This document shows, piece after piece, positions 15,801 through 24,016 of a stretch of DNA of 64,000 nt (positions are counted from its first letter, which is position 1; each line of letters begins with the position of its first letter). The stretch lies in the NCBI GenBank assembly GCA_040081075.1, contig JBEBHJ010000008.1, positions 12,485-76,484 of the forward strand. The letters are read 5' to 3'. Below the pieces are notes generated by a model that was not told the origin of the DNA, searched no databases, and worked only from the letters and a program-made list of their open reading frames with translations. The position numbers were made by a program, and so were the translations under genes. Source of the stretch: JANJUB01 sp040081075 (GTDB lineage Bacteria; Armatimonadota; Fimbriimonadia; Fimbriimonadales; Fimbriimonadaceae).

Positions 15801-16907
15801 ATCAAAGAAAAGACCGTAAACGAGTTGACGAGCGGCTTCTTCGTTGGCGGCTTCACCTGGTCGAAGACGCTTGTAAATGTCAAGAATCGCTTCTTTCCAG
15901 TTCGTCGTTGGGTCTTGTTCGAGGGTGGCGTCGGCTAGAGGAAGAACATCGAGAATCTCAATGGAGTCGAGCTCCATTGACTCAATCTTCTTCGCCGTCT
16001 CCTTTTCGATCTTCTCAAGTCGCTTGATGATGGCTTTATTGCCTTCCATCAAATCCTTTGTCAATCGCTTGCCAAGAACGTCTTCGGCCTTTGGAGTTTC
16101 AATCGTCATCGGCCGGCCGAACGTCAGAAGGAGCTCTTCATTGTTCGAGAGCATCATTTCAACTTGGAACTTCTTATTCAGCAGTTCTTCGGGCAATCCA
16201 ACGAGCATTTCGCTCGTGAGGAATGTGCCGTTTTCCAGAATCACTTCGCCGTCTTCGTTCGCTACTGGCTCCGCGAGTTTGCGGTGAATACAGTTCTTGA
16301 GAGGCGCATGAACCATCGCATGGCCCTTCTCAAAGGCACTAAGAGCCTTGATGAGTTGGGTAAGGGGGAGCTTCTTGGTTTGGCTGATTTGCGTTCGAAC
16401 GACGAGGTTCGAATCACTTTCAACTTCGAGCCAGGGGCCTTCGTTTGGAATGATCCGCGCCGAGACCAGAACTTGCATCGAAGCATCTACGCCTTCTTCA
16501 AAGTAAAGACCGGGCGATCGACTGAGCTGGGAAACGATAACTCGCTCACGTCCATTAACGATGAATGTTCCCTTATCCGTCATGAGCGGCAAATCGCCCA
16601 TATAAACTTCGGATTCAATCACTTCGCGCTCTTTTCCTCCGAAGCGAACGATCGCTTTGATCGGAGCTTCGTAGGTCATGTCGCGTTCGCGGCACTCTTG
16701 AATCGTGTACTTAGGCTCGCCCAGCGAGAAGCTGACGAGTTCAATATAGTTCGTTTGGGTGAAGTCCCAAATGGGGCTGAACGTAGTGAACAGCTCAGGG
16801 AGTCCTTCCTCTAAAAACCAACGGTAGCTATTGTGCTGAAGCTCGATTAGGTTTGGAACTTCAAGGAAGCGGCTGATTTTTTTTGCTTGAGGCTGAATTA
16901 CTCTCAT
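12900..16907 (-). CDS. rpoB: DNA-directed RNA polymerase subunit beta
   Basis: A 1335-residue beta subunit of RNA polymerase. Recognisable blocks include the rifampicin region ([20 protein letters not shown]), the [16 protein letters not shown] motif, [17 protein letters not shown] and the C-terminal [20 protein letters not shown]. It is complete, from [13 protein letters not shown] to the end. rpoC does not follow: the gene ends at a terminator and meets a convergent gene. Upstream is a PEP-CTERM gene rather than rplJL. Two rifampicin-contact positions differ from E. coli (see findings). Confidence 0.98.
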   Translation of the reverse strand: [1335 protein letters not shown]

Positions 16908-17006
16908 AAATTCTTAATATTCTCCGGGCGTGGGTTGGCGCAAGGGAACTTGGTGCGCGAAGGTGAATGTTACCCGATTTTGGCCAGGATCAAGGGGTTT
17001 TTACAA

Positions 17007-17034
17007 AAAAGAGGTGCCATGCGGCACCTCTTTT
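17007..17034 (-). terminator. Terminator after the first PEP-CTERM gene
   Basis: Stem AAAAGAGGTGCC (17007-17018) / GGCACCTCTTTT (17023-17034) with a 4-nt loop. Read on the minus strand it ends in a T run (complement of 17004-17010) and lies 21 nt after the 17056 gene's stop. Confidence 0.85.
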
Positions 17035-17055
17035 AAGTTTAGGTTCGTCTGAACC

Positions 17056-17766
17056 CTATTTGCTGCGACGTCGTCGCAGAAGAGCAGCAACGCCAAGGCC
17101 AAGAGCAGCCATGGTTGCGGGCTCTGGAACAGCATCGCCATGGATGATGAACCCCATGTCAGCTCCACCGACTGTACCGTTAACCACGGGAGCGAATGCC
17201 CCATTGGCAATGGACTGCTGAGCATTCTTACCATAGACAGCCAGGCTTGTTGGCAAAGGAGGGCTGAAGTTACCGCTATCGGCAAAGCTCAGGAAGTGAG
17301 TCCCCGCTCCAAGCAACATGCTGACTGGAATGAACACACGTTGAATTTGGCGAAGGCCACCAGTTGAACCAGTATCACCAGCATTGACTCTGTAAATGCC
17401 TGTCATCGTTGTGACAATTCCCGTACCTACGGTCAAGCCGCTTGCAATTGTAGGAGCAGCATCAATCTTGTAGCTGGCAGCGGTTACAGTTGGAGCTGTT
17501 GCACCAGTTACGTAGCTAAATACTGAAATGCCGGTAACGTTAAAGCCACCTGCTCCGACGGTGAAATCATCAGCCATAACGTTGTTTGACCCAAGCTGAA
17601 CCCCATAGCCAAATGTTCCCTCGCCCGCTTCGAGCATCGAGAGGTTAGCTCCAGCGATGGCACCGGTACCGCCGCCAGGCATGTTGACGAATTGAGCATG
17701 GTCGATGTCCGCAAAAGCTACGGCACTGCCCACCACGAGCATTGAAGTGATAAGAATTTTTTTCAT
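17056..17766 (-). CDS. PEP-CTERM sorting domain protein 1
   Basis: A 236-residue exported protein. The start chosen is ATG 17766 (KKILITSMLVVGSAVAFA), which has a GGAGG ribosome site, rather than an upstream in-frame ATG. The mature part is Gly/Thr/Ala-rich and beta-like. The C-terminus VPEPATMAALGLGVAALL plus RRRRSK is a PEP-CTERM signal: the PEP motif, one membrane helix and a basic tail, recognised by an exosortase. No exosortase gene is in the window. Surface-anchored, role unknown. Confidence 0.85.
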   Translation of the reverse strand: MKKILITSMLVVGSAVAFADIDHAQFVNMPGGGTGAIAGANLSMLEAGEGTFGYGVQLGSNNVMADDFTVGAGGFNVTGISVFSYVTGATAPTVTAASYKIDAAPTIASGLTVGTGIVTTMTGIYRVNAGDTGSTGGLRQIQRVFIPVSMLLGAGTHFLSFADSGNFSPPLPTSLAVYGKNAQQSIANGAFAPVVNGTVGGADMGFIIHGDAVPEPATMAALGLGVAALLRRRRSK

Positions 17767-17943
17767 AGATCCTCCATAGGATAGCTGCACCCAACTTGGG
17801 CCAGCGTCTCAAATTATATCAGCTTTGCCCTAAATGTCAAAGCCCATACACCAAAACTAGTATTAATGCTTGGGGCAATCGGCAGTTACCCGATTTGATC
17901 AAGGTAGATTTTCGACCAAACCCAATACAGCCTAATCCAAAGA

Positions 17944-17969
17944 AACAGGGGCGCCGCGGCGCCCCTGTT
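17944..17969 (-). terminator. Terminator after the second PEP-CTERM gene
   Basis: A 12-bp GC-rich stem AACAGGGGCGCC (17944-17955) / GGCGCCCCTGTT (17958-17969). Read on the minus strand it is followed by TTTCTTTGG. Confidence 0.78.
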
Positions 17970-17989
17970 AACAAGAAGTAAGGCGATCC

Positions 17990-18703
17990 TTACTTGCTTC
18001 GTCGTCGTCGCAGAAGAGCAGCAACGCCGAGTCCGAGAGCAGCCATGGTTGCAGGCTCTGGAACGGCAGCACCGTTAATGCCCATACCTAGCTGACGATC
18101 GGTAGTTGCAAACTGAGTAGCCAATGTGCCCCAGTTCGAACCATTGGCCAAACCAAAGCCGCTACCCGGGTTTCGGACGTAGCTGTCGGCACCCTGGTTA
18201 TTGGCAACCTGAGCAAACGCTTGACCGAAAGTTGCGAAATCAGCGATGCCAGTTGCGGTAATGAGGTAAGTGCCTGGGCCAACGTTGATGCCAGCAGCAT
18301 TTGTTTCAAAGTTGAAGAGGTTGCCAGAAACGTTGTTGATCACCGCAGTCTGAATGCCATCGTAAACGATATCTGAACCAGAGCTGGGGCCACCAGGAGT
18401 GTGTTGGCCAGAAGGGCCGCTTGTGAATCGAGAGATTGTCAAGCGAGAAGAGGCAACTCCGCCCGAAATCCAGGCGCCTTGGTCAAGCATACGCTGCTGA
18501 ACGTTGCTTAGGACAACCGCTGAGCTAAACGTGACGACGTTGCCCGTTCCAGTTGAAAAGGCTGCGAAGTCTGGAAACTCTTGGTTGACCCATCCATTTC
18601 CAGCATCGTTAGCCTGTTCCAAATACAGATTGCCAGTAAGTTGGGCACTTGCGGCACCACTAATTGCCGCAACGAGTGCGACGAGAATAAATTTATTTTT
18701 CAC
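17990..18703 (-). CDS. PEP-CTERM sorting domain protein 2
   Basis: A 237-residue exported protein with a GTG start and signal peptide (KNKFILVALVAAISGAASA). The Gly/Ser/Asn-rich body is not recognisably homologous to the neighbouring PEP-CTERM protein, yet the last 24 residues are identical to it. The GGAGG lies 11 nt before the GTG, and an out-of-frame ATG with a 6-codon frame sits between. Exosortase-dependent surface attachment is likely; role unknown. Confidence 0.83.
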   Translation of the reverse strand: MKNKFILVALVAAISGAASAQLTGNLYLEQANDAGNGWVNQEFPDFAAFSTGTGNVVTFSSAVVLSNVQQRMLDQGAWISGGVASSRLTISRFTSGPSGQHTPGGPSSGSDIVYDGIQTAVINNVSGNLFNFETNAAGINVGPGTYLITATGIADFATFGQAFAQVANNQGADSYVRNPGSGFGLANGSNWGTLATQFATTDRQLGMGINGAAVPEPATMAALGLGVAALLRRRRSK

Positions 18704-18878
18704 TTTTTGTCATTCCTCCGAAGGATAAGGCACGACTGGGTCGAGCCAAACTAATAATACATCAAGCAATGAGCCATTACAATCGATGAAGTCGAGGCGT
18801 GCGACTATTTTGATAAAACCTAGCAAATTTGCGCTGATTTTTTTGGGTGATTGGCATTTTGCTGTAAGCTTAACAGCG

Positions 18879-19790
18879 ATGCGGCGTGTTGTTTCGGTTA
18901 GCCTTGGTTCGAGTAAGCGAAATAAGACTCACGATGTGGAAATCCTGGGTGAGGCGTTCAAGATTGAGCGGATCGGGACGGATGGCGACTTAGAGAAATT
19001 CGCCCAGATGTTCAGCGCCTTGGACGGAAAAGTCGATTGTCTGGGAGTGGGCGGGGCGGATATTTTTGTGGTTGTTGGCAAGCGCCGCTACGCCTTTCGG
19101 CAGATTCAAAAGCTAATCGCCGGAGCAAAAACTACGCCAGTGGTAGACGGTAGTGGATTGAAACACACCCTCGAACGCGAGACCATTAGGACGCTGCAAC
19201 GGGATGGTACCGTTGACTTTGCTCAGGAGAAGGTTTTGCTTGTGAGCGCGGTCGATCGCTTCGGGATGGCCGAAGCTTTGATTGAGGCGGGTGCGAAAAC
19301 TACCTACGGCGATTTCCTGTTTGGTCTCGGCCTGCCGATCCCGTTGCGATCCTATCGAACCGTAGAAATCTTCGGTCGCCTGGTTCTGCCGGTTATCACA
19401 AAGCTACCCTTTAAGTGGTTTTATCCAACTGGAGAAAAGCAAGATTCCCGCACTCCAAAGTTTCCCAAAGTGTTTGCAGAGGCGACCCTGATCTGTGGGG
19501 ATTGGCATTACATCAAGCGATACGCCCCGGATCGGCTGGAAGGCAAGACAATCTTGACCCAAACCCTCAGACAGGCCGACTTTGACTGGCTTCGCACGAC
19601 CGGAGCACGACGAGCAATTACTACCACGCCCGTAATGGGCGGCGAGACCTTCGCTACGAATGTGATGGAGGGCGTCATCGTAGCCCTAAACCAAAAACCG
19701 CCATCCCAACTCACGGAATCAGACTACCTAGAAACTCTGAAACGGCTAGATTGGAAGCCGAACGTGATTGAACTCCGCGCCGCCGCCTAG
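18879..19790 (+). CDS. Quinate 5-dehydrogenase-like protein (Deinococcus/Thermus type family)
   Basis: A 303-residue protein from ATG 18879 (RRVVSVSLGSSKRNK); the frame is open further upstream but those residues look non-coding. It matches from memory a family annotated quinate 5-dehydrogenase in Deinococcus-Thermus: TPVVDGSGLKHTLERE, then VLLVSAVDRFGMAEALIEAG (Rossmann-like), then TTTPVMGGETFATNVMEG. I do not know of biochemical proof for that name, so the reaction is tentative. No shikimate or quinate genes are nearby. Confidence 0.7.
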   Translation: MRRVVSVSLGSSKRNKTHDVEILGEAFKIERIGTDGDLEKFAQMFSALDGKVDCLGVGGADIFVVVGKRRYAFRQIQKLIAGAKTTPVVDGSGLKHTLERETIRTLQRDGTVDFAQEKVLLVSAVDRFGMAEALIEAGAKTTYGDFLFGLGLPIPLRSYRTVEIFGRLVLPVITKLPFKWFYPTGEKQDSRTPKFPKVFAEATLICGDWHYIKRYAPDRLEGKTILTQTLRQADFDWLRTTGARRAITTTPVMGGETFATNVMEGVIVALNQKPPSQLTESDYLETLKRLDWKPNVIELRAAA

Positions 19791-19827
19791 GTTTCAAAAG
19801 GAACATTGGGGCCGACTTCGATGTGCA

Positions 19828-20520
19828 CTAGGGGTTCCATCTCATATTCGAATCAAAACCCGGTTGCCAAAACGCTGCTCTTGTATCCGCCATGCCATAT
19901 TGAGCTCCGCCGCCGTGATGTGCATCGAGATCCTTGAAGGAGCCGTGCGCATTAGCAACACTTGCTTGCATTTCAAAAAGCACAACAGTCGAACTTGGAT
20001 CATCCAGTTCGACTGTGTTCCTACTCGATAGCGCATCGTTCATTGCGTAGGAATAAGGAGAACGCGACATGAAGCAGCGGAACTCGCCCGCGCCGTACGG
20101 CTTTGAAGCCGTTAGCCACCGATCCGAAGGCGGGTAGTGCTCGTTAAACTCGGAAGAATAAACAGCAAGAGATGTGACAAGTTTCCTCATGTTGCTCTTG
20201 GTTTGCGTGAGCCCCTGGGCAACTCGGTTGCTCACCCAAACCGGAATGATGAATAAGCCAACAAACGCCGCGATCATCAACACGGCCCCCATCATCACCC
20301 CCCGCTCGTTTCGGATTTGCCGATTGGTGGGCGAAAAGGGTTCCACCGGAGAGGGCGTGGACATTCGCACATAGGATATCGCTAATAACACTCCAAGCGT
20401 AACCAACCCAAACCCGGTTGTGATCTGGCGCGAGTTCGTGGTCTTCACCGTCAGAAGGAATCCAAATGCAACCAGGCAGACCCCTAGGATGCCGAGTAAC
20501 AAGACCAAAATTGCGCGCAT
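19828..20520 (-). CDS. Membrane protein with pseudopilin-like C-terminal domain
   Basis: About 230 residues, starting at ATG 20520 (RAILVLLLGILGVCLVAF; a GTG 12 nt upstream is possible). Three hydrophobic helices (about 3-25, 33-52, 76-98) precede a soluble C-terminal domain. That domain resembles the distal part of H-X9-DG pseudopilins (YPPSDRW, FRCFMSRSPYSYAMND, AHHGGGAQYGMADTRAAFW) but no prepilin leader is present. Perhaps a pseudopilin-derived membrane protein. Function unknown. Confidence 0.65.
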   Translation of the reverse strand: MRAILVLLLGILGVCLVAFGFLLTVKTTNSRQITTGFGLVTLGVLLAISYVRMSTPSPVEPFSPTNRQIRNERGVMMGAVLMIAAFVGLFIIPVWVSNRVAQGLTQTKSNMRKLVTSLAVYSSEFNEHYPPSDRWLTASKPYGAGEFRCFMSRSPYSYAMNDALSSRNTVELDDPSSTVVLFEMQASVANAHGSFKDLDAHHGGGAQYGMADTRAAFWQPGFDSNMRWNP

Positions 20521-20592
20521 TAGCTCCCGCACACTTTCAGTTTACGTCGCCGGAGCCACATCAGTTCATGGCGGTAGACTCAAAATTAACCG

Positions 20593-22608
20593 ATGTCTGA
20601 TCATCTCACCCTCGATACCTTGCTCGAAGAGCATCGCCATTTCCCGCCCTCGGCTGAGTTCGTGGATCAAGCCAACTTTAGCGATCCAGAGATATACGAG
20701 CGCGCCCTTAGGGATCCGGTGAGCTACTGGTCGGATTGGGCGAAGACGTTGGATTGGTTCGAGCCGTGGCACACCGCCCACGAGTGGAATTGCCCCGATG
20801 CTAAATGGTTCGTTGGCGGCAAGATCAACGCATGTTACAACTGTGTTGATCGCCATGCTTCGGGCGATCGGGCCAACAAGACGGCGATTCTCTGGGAAGG
20901 CGAACCGGGCGACGTTCGGTCGCTCACCTATCGGGAACTGAAAGATGAGGTCAGCCGCTTGGCCAACGCTCTCAAGAGCCTTGGAGTTCAAAAGGGAGAC
21001 CGCGTGTGCATCTACATGCCAATGGTCCCCGAACTCGCCATGGCGATGTTGGCGTGCGCTCGGATTGGTGCGATTCACAGCGTGGTTTTTGGGGGGTTCT
21101 CCGCCGAATCCCTGTTTGATCGGGTGAACGACGCATCAGCCAAAGTGATTCTAACCGCCGACGGCGGGTGGCGTCGTGGGTCGATCGTGCCGTTGCTGAA
21201 GATCACCGAGGACGCGCTTGCGTTAGGTTGCCCAACCGTTGAGCACGTGGTGGTGTTGGGACGGATCGATTCTCAACCCCAAATACCGTCTACGGATTTG
21301 AGATTTCATACCTGGGATGAGCTCGTGCAAGACCAATCAACAGACTGCCCCTGCGAGCCTATGGACAGCGAAGACTTGCTGTACATCCTCTATACCAGTG
21401 GCTCCACCGGCAAACCCAAAGGAATCGTCCATTCAACCGGCGGTTACCTTACAGGGGTCGCGGCCACCGCAAAAATGGTTTTCGATCTCAAAGAAAACGA
21501 TATCTACTGGTGCACAGCCGATTGTGGGTGGGTGACTGGTCACAGCTACATCGTGTACGGTCCGCTCGCAAACGGCGCATCCGTAGTGATGTACGAAGGC
21601 GCTCCGGATACCCCGGAAAAAGATCGATTCTGGCGGATCATCGAACGCCATAAGGTGACCATTCTCTATACCGCTCCTACCGCGATCCGAACGTTTATGA
21701 AGTGGGGAACCGAGTACCCTTCAGGTTGTGATTTGAGCTCATTAAGGCTTCTCGGATCGGTGGGTGAACCAATCAACCCCGAAGCCTGGATGTGGTACCA
21801 CGAGCACATAGGTGGCGGCCGCTGCCCGATTGTGGATACCTGGTGGCAAACCGAGACCGGTGCAATCATGATCTCGCCCTTACCTGGCATCACGTCAACC
21901 AAACCGGGGTCCGCCACTCAGCCGCTCCCCGGAATCCATGCTTGCGTCTTTGATGAAAGCGGCAAGGATATCACGCCGGTTCAAGGGGCTTTGAGTTACT
22001 ATGACCCTCACCCCGTGACCCGCTCTACCCCTGAAGGGCGAGGGGGGATTTTGGCCATTGCCAACACATGGCCCAGCATGACCCGCGGCATCTGGGGTGA
22101 TCCTCAGCGCTATCGAGATGTTTACTGGAGTCGCTTTCCTGGGATTTACTTTCCGGGCGACGGTTGCAAAGTAGATGAGGATGGCTGCTTCTGGTTGCTT
22201 GGCCGCGTTGACGATATCATGTTGGTGGCGGGACACAACATTTCCACAATGGAAGTCGAGTCAGCCCTGGTGGATCATCCTTCCGTCGCCGAAGCCGCCG
22301 TCATTGGCAAAACGCATGATGTTAAGGGGCAAGCGATCTGCGCCTTCGTTATCGTCAAGGCCGAGCATCAGTCCGCCGATTACACCTCATTAATTGCAGA
22401 TCTGAAGGCCCACGTGGCCAAGAAAATCGGCGCCGTCGCCCGGCCCGACGACATCATCATCACCGCCGATGTCCCCAAAACCCGCTCGGGCAAAATCATG
22501 AGAAGGTTGCTTCGCGACGTGGCCGAAGGAAGAGCCCTCGGCGACACCACCACCCTCGCCGACCCCGCCGTCGTGGCGAGTTTGAAGAACAAATACGACG
22601 AAGGATAG
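20593..22608 (+). CDS. acs: Acetyl-CoA synthetase (AMP-forming)
   Basis: A 671-residue enzyme converting acetate, ATP and CoA to acetyl-CoA via acetyl-AMP. It has the N-terminal ACS domain (FSDPEIYERALRDPVSYW), the P-loop-like YTSGSTGKPKG, the acetate-site WWQTETG, and the C-terminal GRVDDIMLVAGHNISTMEVE with the regulatory-acetylation site PKTRSGKIMRR. An insertion of about 18-20 residues (GALSYYDPHPVTRSTPEGRG) separates the FDESGK strand from GILAIANTWPS, where the E. coli enzyme has a short turn. It is convergent with the fucosidase gene with a 6-nt gap. Confidence 0.96.
   Translation: MSDHLTLDTLLEEHRHFPPSAEFVDQANFSDPEIYERALRDPVSYWSDWAKTLDWFEPWHTAHEWNCPDAKWFVGGKINACYNCVDRHASGDRANKTAILWEGEPGDVRSLTYRELKDEVSRLANALKSLGVQKGDRVCIYMPMVPELAMAMLACARIGAIHSVVFGGFSAESLFDRVNDASAKVILTADGGWRRGSIVPLLKITEDALALGCPTVEHVVVLGRIDSQPQIPSTDLRFHTWDELVQDQSTDCPCEPMDSEDLLYILYTSGSTGKPKGIVHSTGGYLTGVAATAKMVFDLKENDIYWCTADCGWVTGHSYIVYGPLANGASVVMYEGAPDTPEKDRFWRIIERHKVTILYTAPTAIRTFMKWGTEYPSGCDLSSLRLLGSVGEPINPEAWMWYHEHIGGGRCPIVDTWWQTETGAIMISPLPGITSTKPGSATQPLPGIHACVFDESGKDITPVQGALSYYDPHPVTRSTPEGRGGILAIANTWPSMTRGIWGDPQRYRDVYWSRFPGIYFPGDGCKVDEDGCFWLLGRVDDIMLVAGHNISTMEVESALVDHPSVAEAAVIGKTHDVKGQAICAFVIVKAEHQSADYTSLIADLKAHVAKKIGAVARPDDIIITADVPKTRSGKIMRRLLRDVAEGRALGDTTTLADPAVVASLKNKYDEG
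22003..22047 (+). repeat. Repeat-like GC-rich insertion inside acs
   Basis: An in-frame segment beginning CCCTCACCCC (22005) and ending CCCCTGAAGGGCGAGGGG (22028-22046), with short inverted CCCCT/AGGGG and CCCTC/GAGGG pairs. It encodes the extra residues of acs. From memory, similar CCCTCACCCC...GAGGG elements are common between genes in many bacteria. Confidence 0.45.
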
Positions 22609-22614
22609 GGGCTC

Positions 22615-23997
22615 TTACGGTCGCGACGAATAAGCTTCAAACGATGAGATCGTAGGGCAGGCGCGAGAATCTAGGATCCTCACCCTGAGCCTTTTTACCT
22701 CTGTAGGCGCAAACCGCAGGATGCGCTTATTGCCAATCGTGGTGCCTCTTGCCACCGTCTTCCAAGACCCATTGAACGCATCAATTTCAAACCGTTTCAC
22801 CCGCTGTCCGAGCGGGATGTATTCCGAAAGGCTCACGATGTTCACACTGGTCGGACGAGCAAAATCAAGCATAATTTGTGCGCTCAGGGCATCATCTTTG
22901 GCGGCGAAATAGGTGTTAATCTTCCCATCGCAAACCCTCTCTACTTCGAAACCGGAGCCGCGGCTATCAGCGCTGGAGGCCGATTGCCGAAGACCAAGAT
23001 CAGCGGGCATGGCTTGCTGACGGGCTGCTTTAAACTCCATGAGCCGCTTGACGTCTACGTCGCTGATCAACCCCTTGTTGTTGGGCGGCACGTTGAGGAG
23101 CAGGTGCCCGTTTCGCCCAACGGAGCCATACCAGATGTCCATGAGCTTCTCCACGGATTTGACTTCCTTATCTTGCGAGGCTTTCCAGAACCAGCCTGGA
23201 CGAATGGAAACATCGCACTCGGCTGGGATCCAGTCTTCGCCATTTTCCGAGCCCTCGGTAAGTTCCTTGTAATGCGGAGTTCCCGGCACATAGCGTTTTC
23301 CTTGAATCATCGCCCAACAAGTCTCGCCTGCGTAGCCGTCTTCATTGCCAACCCAGCGAACTCCGGGTCCAGCATCGCTGAACATAACGGCGTTGGGCTG
23401 ATATTTGCGAACGATGGAGTGAAAGAGCGGCCAATCATAGATCTGCTTTCGTCCGTTCGGCCCCTCCCCATTTGCGCCGTCAAACCAAACTTCATGAATG
23501 GGGCCGTAGTTGGTCAAAACTTCCTTCAGCGTCTCGGCAAACACCCGGTTGTATTCAGGTGTTCCATAGGCGGGGTGGTTCCGATCCCACGGCGAAACGT
23601 AAACCCCAAATTTCAGCTTAAACTCCTTACAAGCTTGGCTCAGTTCCTTGAGTACATCGCCTGTTCCGTTCCGCCAGCCGCTTTCGCGAACGGTATGTTT
23701 GGATTGCTTGCTGGGCCAAAGGCAAAACCCGTCGTGGTGCTTCGCCGTTATGATTATTCCGGTCATTCCAGCATCCTTGAAGGCTTTCGCCCACTGACGT
23801 GCATCAAAGTTCACCGGGTTAAACATCTTGGGGTCCTCGGTGCCGTGCCCCCACTCTTCTCCCGTGAATGTATTCGGTCCGAAGTGGCAGAAGGCGGTGT
23901 ACTCGGCACGATGCCAAGCGATCTGCGGCTTAGAGGGCACCGGAAGGCAAGGGGCAGGCGGACTTACTGTCATGGCAAGCAAGAGTGAAGCTAACAT
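22615..23997 (-). CDS. Alpha-L-fucosidase, GH29
   Basis: A 460-residue exported glycosidase (hydrophobic start LASLLLAMTVSPPAP). The barrel shows GH29 blocks: AFCHFGPNTFTGEEWGHG, GIIITAKHHDGFCLWPSK, FGVYVSPWDRN and the nucleophile Asp in EVWFDGANGEG. The C-terminal about 120 residues form an F5/8 type C-like region (FARPTSVNIVSLSEYIPLGQ). It should release alpha-L-fucose from glycans, and fits with the GH35 and GH20 genes in a glycan-degrading lifestyle. Confidence 0.92.
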   Translation of the reverse strand: MLASLLLAMTVSPPAPCLPVPSKPQIAWHRAEYTAFCHFGPNTFTGEEWGHGTEDPKMFNPVNFDARQWAKAFKDAGMTGIIITAKHHDGFCLWPSKQSKHTVRESGWRNGTGDVLKELSQACKEFKLKFGVYVSPWDRNHPAYGTPEYNRVFAETLKEVLTNYGPIHEVWFDGANGEGPNGRKQIYDWPLFHSIVRKYQPNAVMFSDAGPGVRWVGNEDGYAGETCWAMIQGKRYVPGTPHYKELTEGSENGEDWIPAECDVSIRPGWFWKASQDKEVKSVEKLMDIWYGSVGRNGHLLLNVPPNNKGLISDVDVKRLMEFKAARQQAMPADLGLRQSASSADSRGSGFEVERVCDGKINTYFAAKDDALSAQIMLDFARPTSVNIVSLSEYIPLGQRVKRFEIDAFNGSWKTVARGTTIGNKRILRFAPTEVKRLRVRILDSRACPTISSFEAYSSRP

Positions 23998-24016
23998 TAT
24001 TGCTCCATTATGCTCA

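Noticed and set aside
16164..16814. 216-codon plus-strand frame opposite rpoB
   Set aside because: Antisense shadow of rpoB, whose conserved motifs are on the minus strand.
22876..23988. 370-codon open frame on the plus strand opposite the GH29 gene
   Set aside because: It lies entirely antisense to a well-supported fucosidase, shows no recognisable motif, and follows from the codon bias of the opposite strand.
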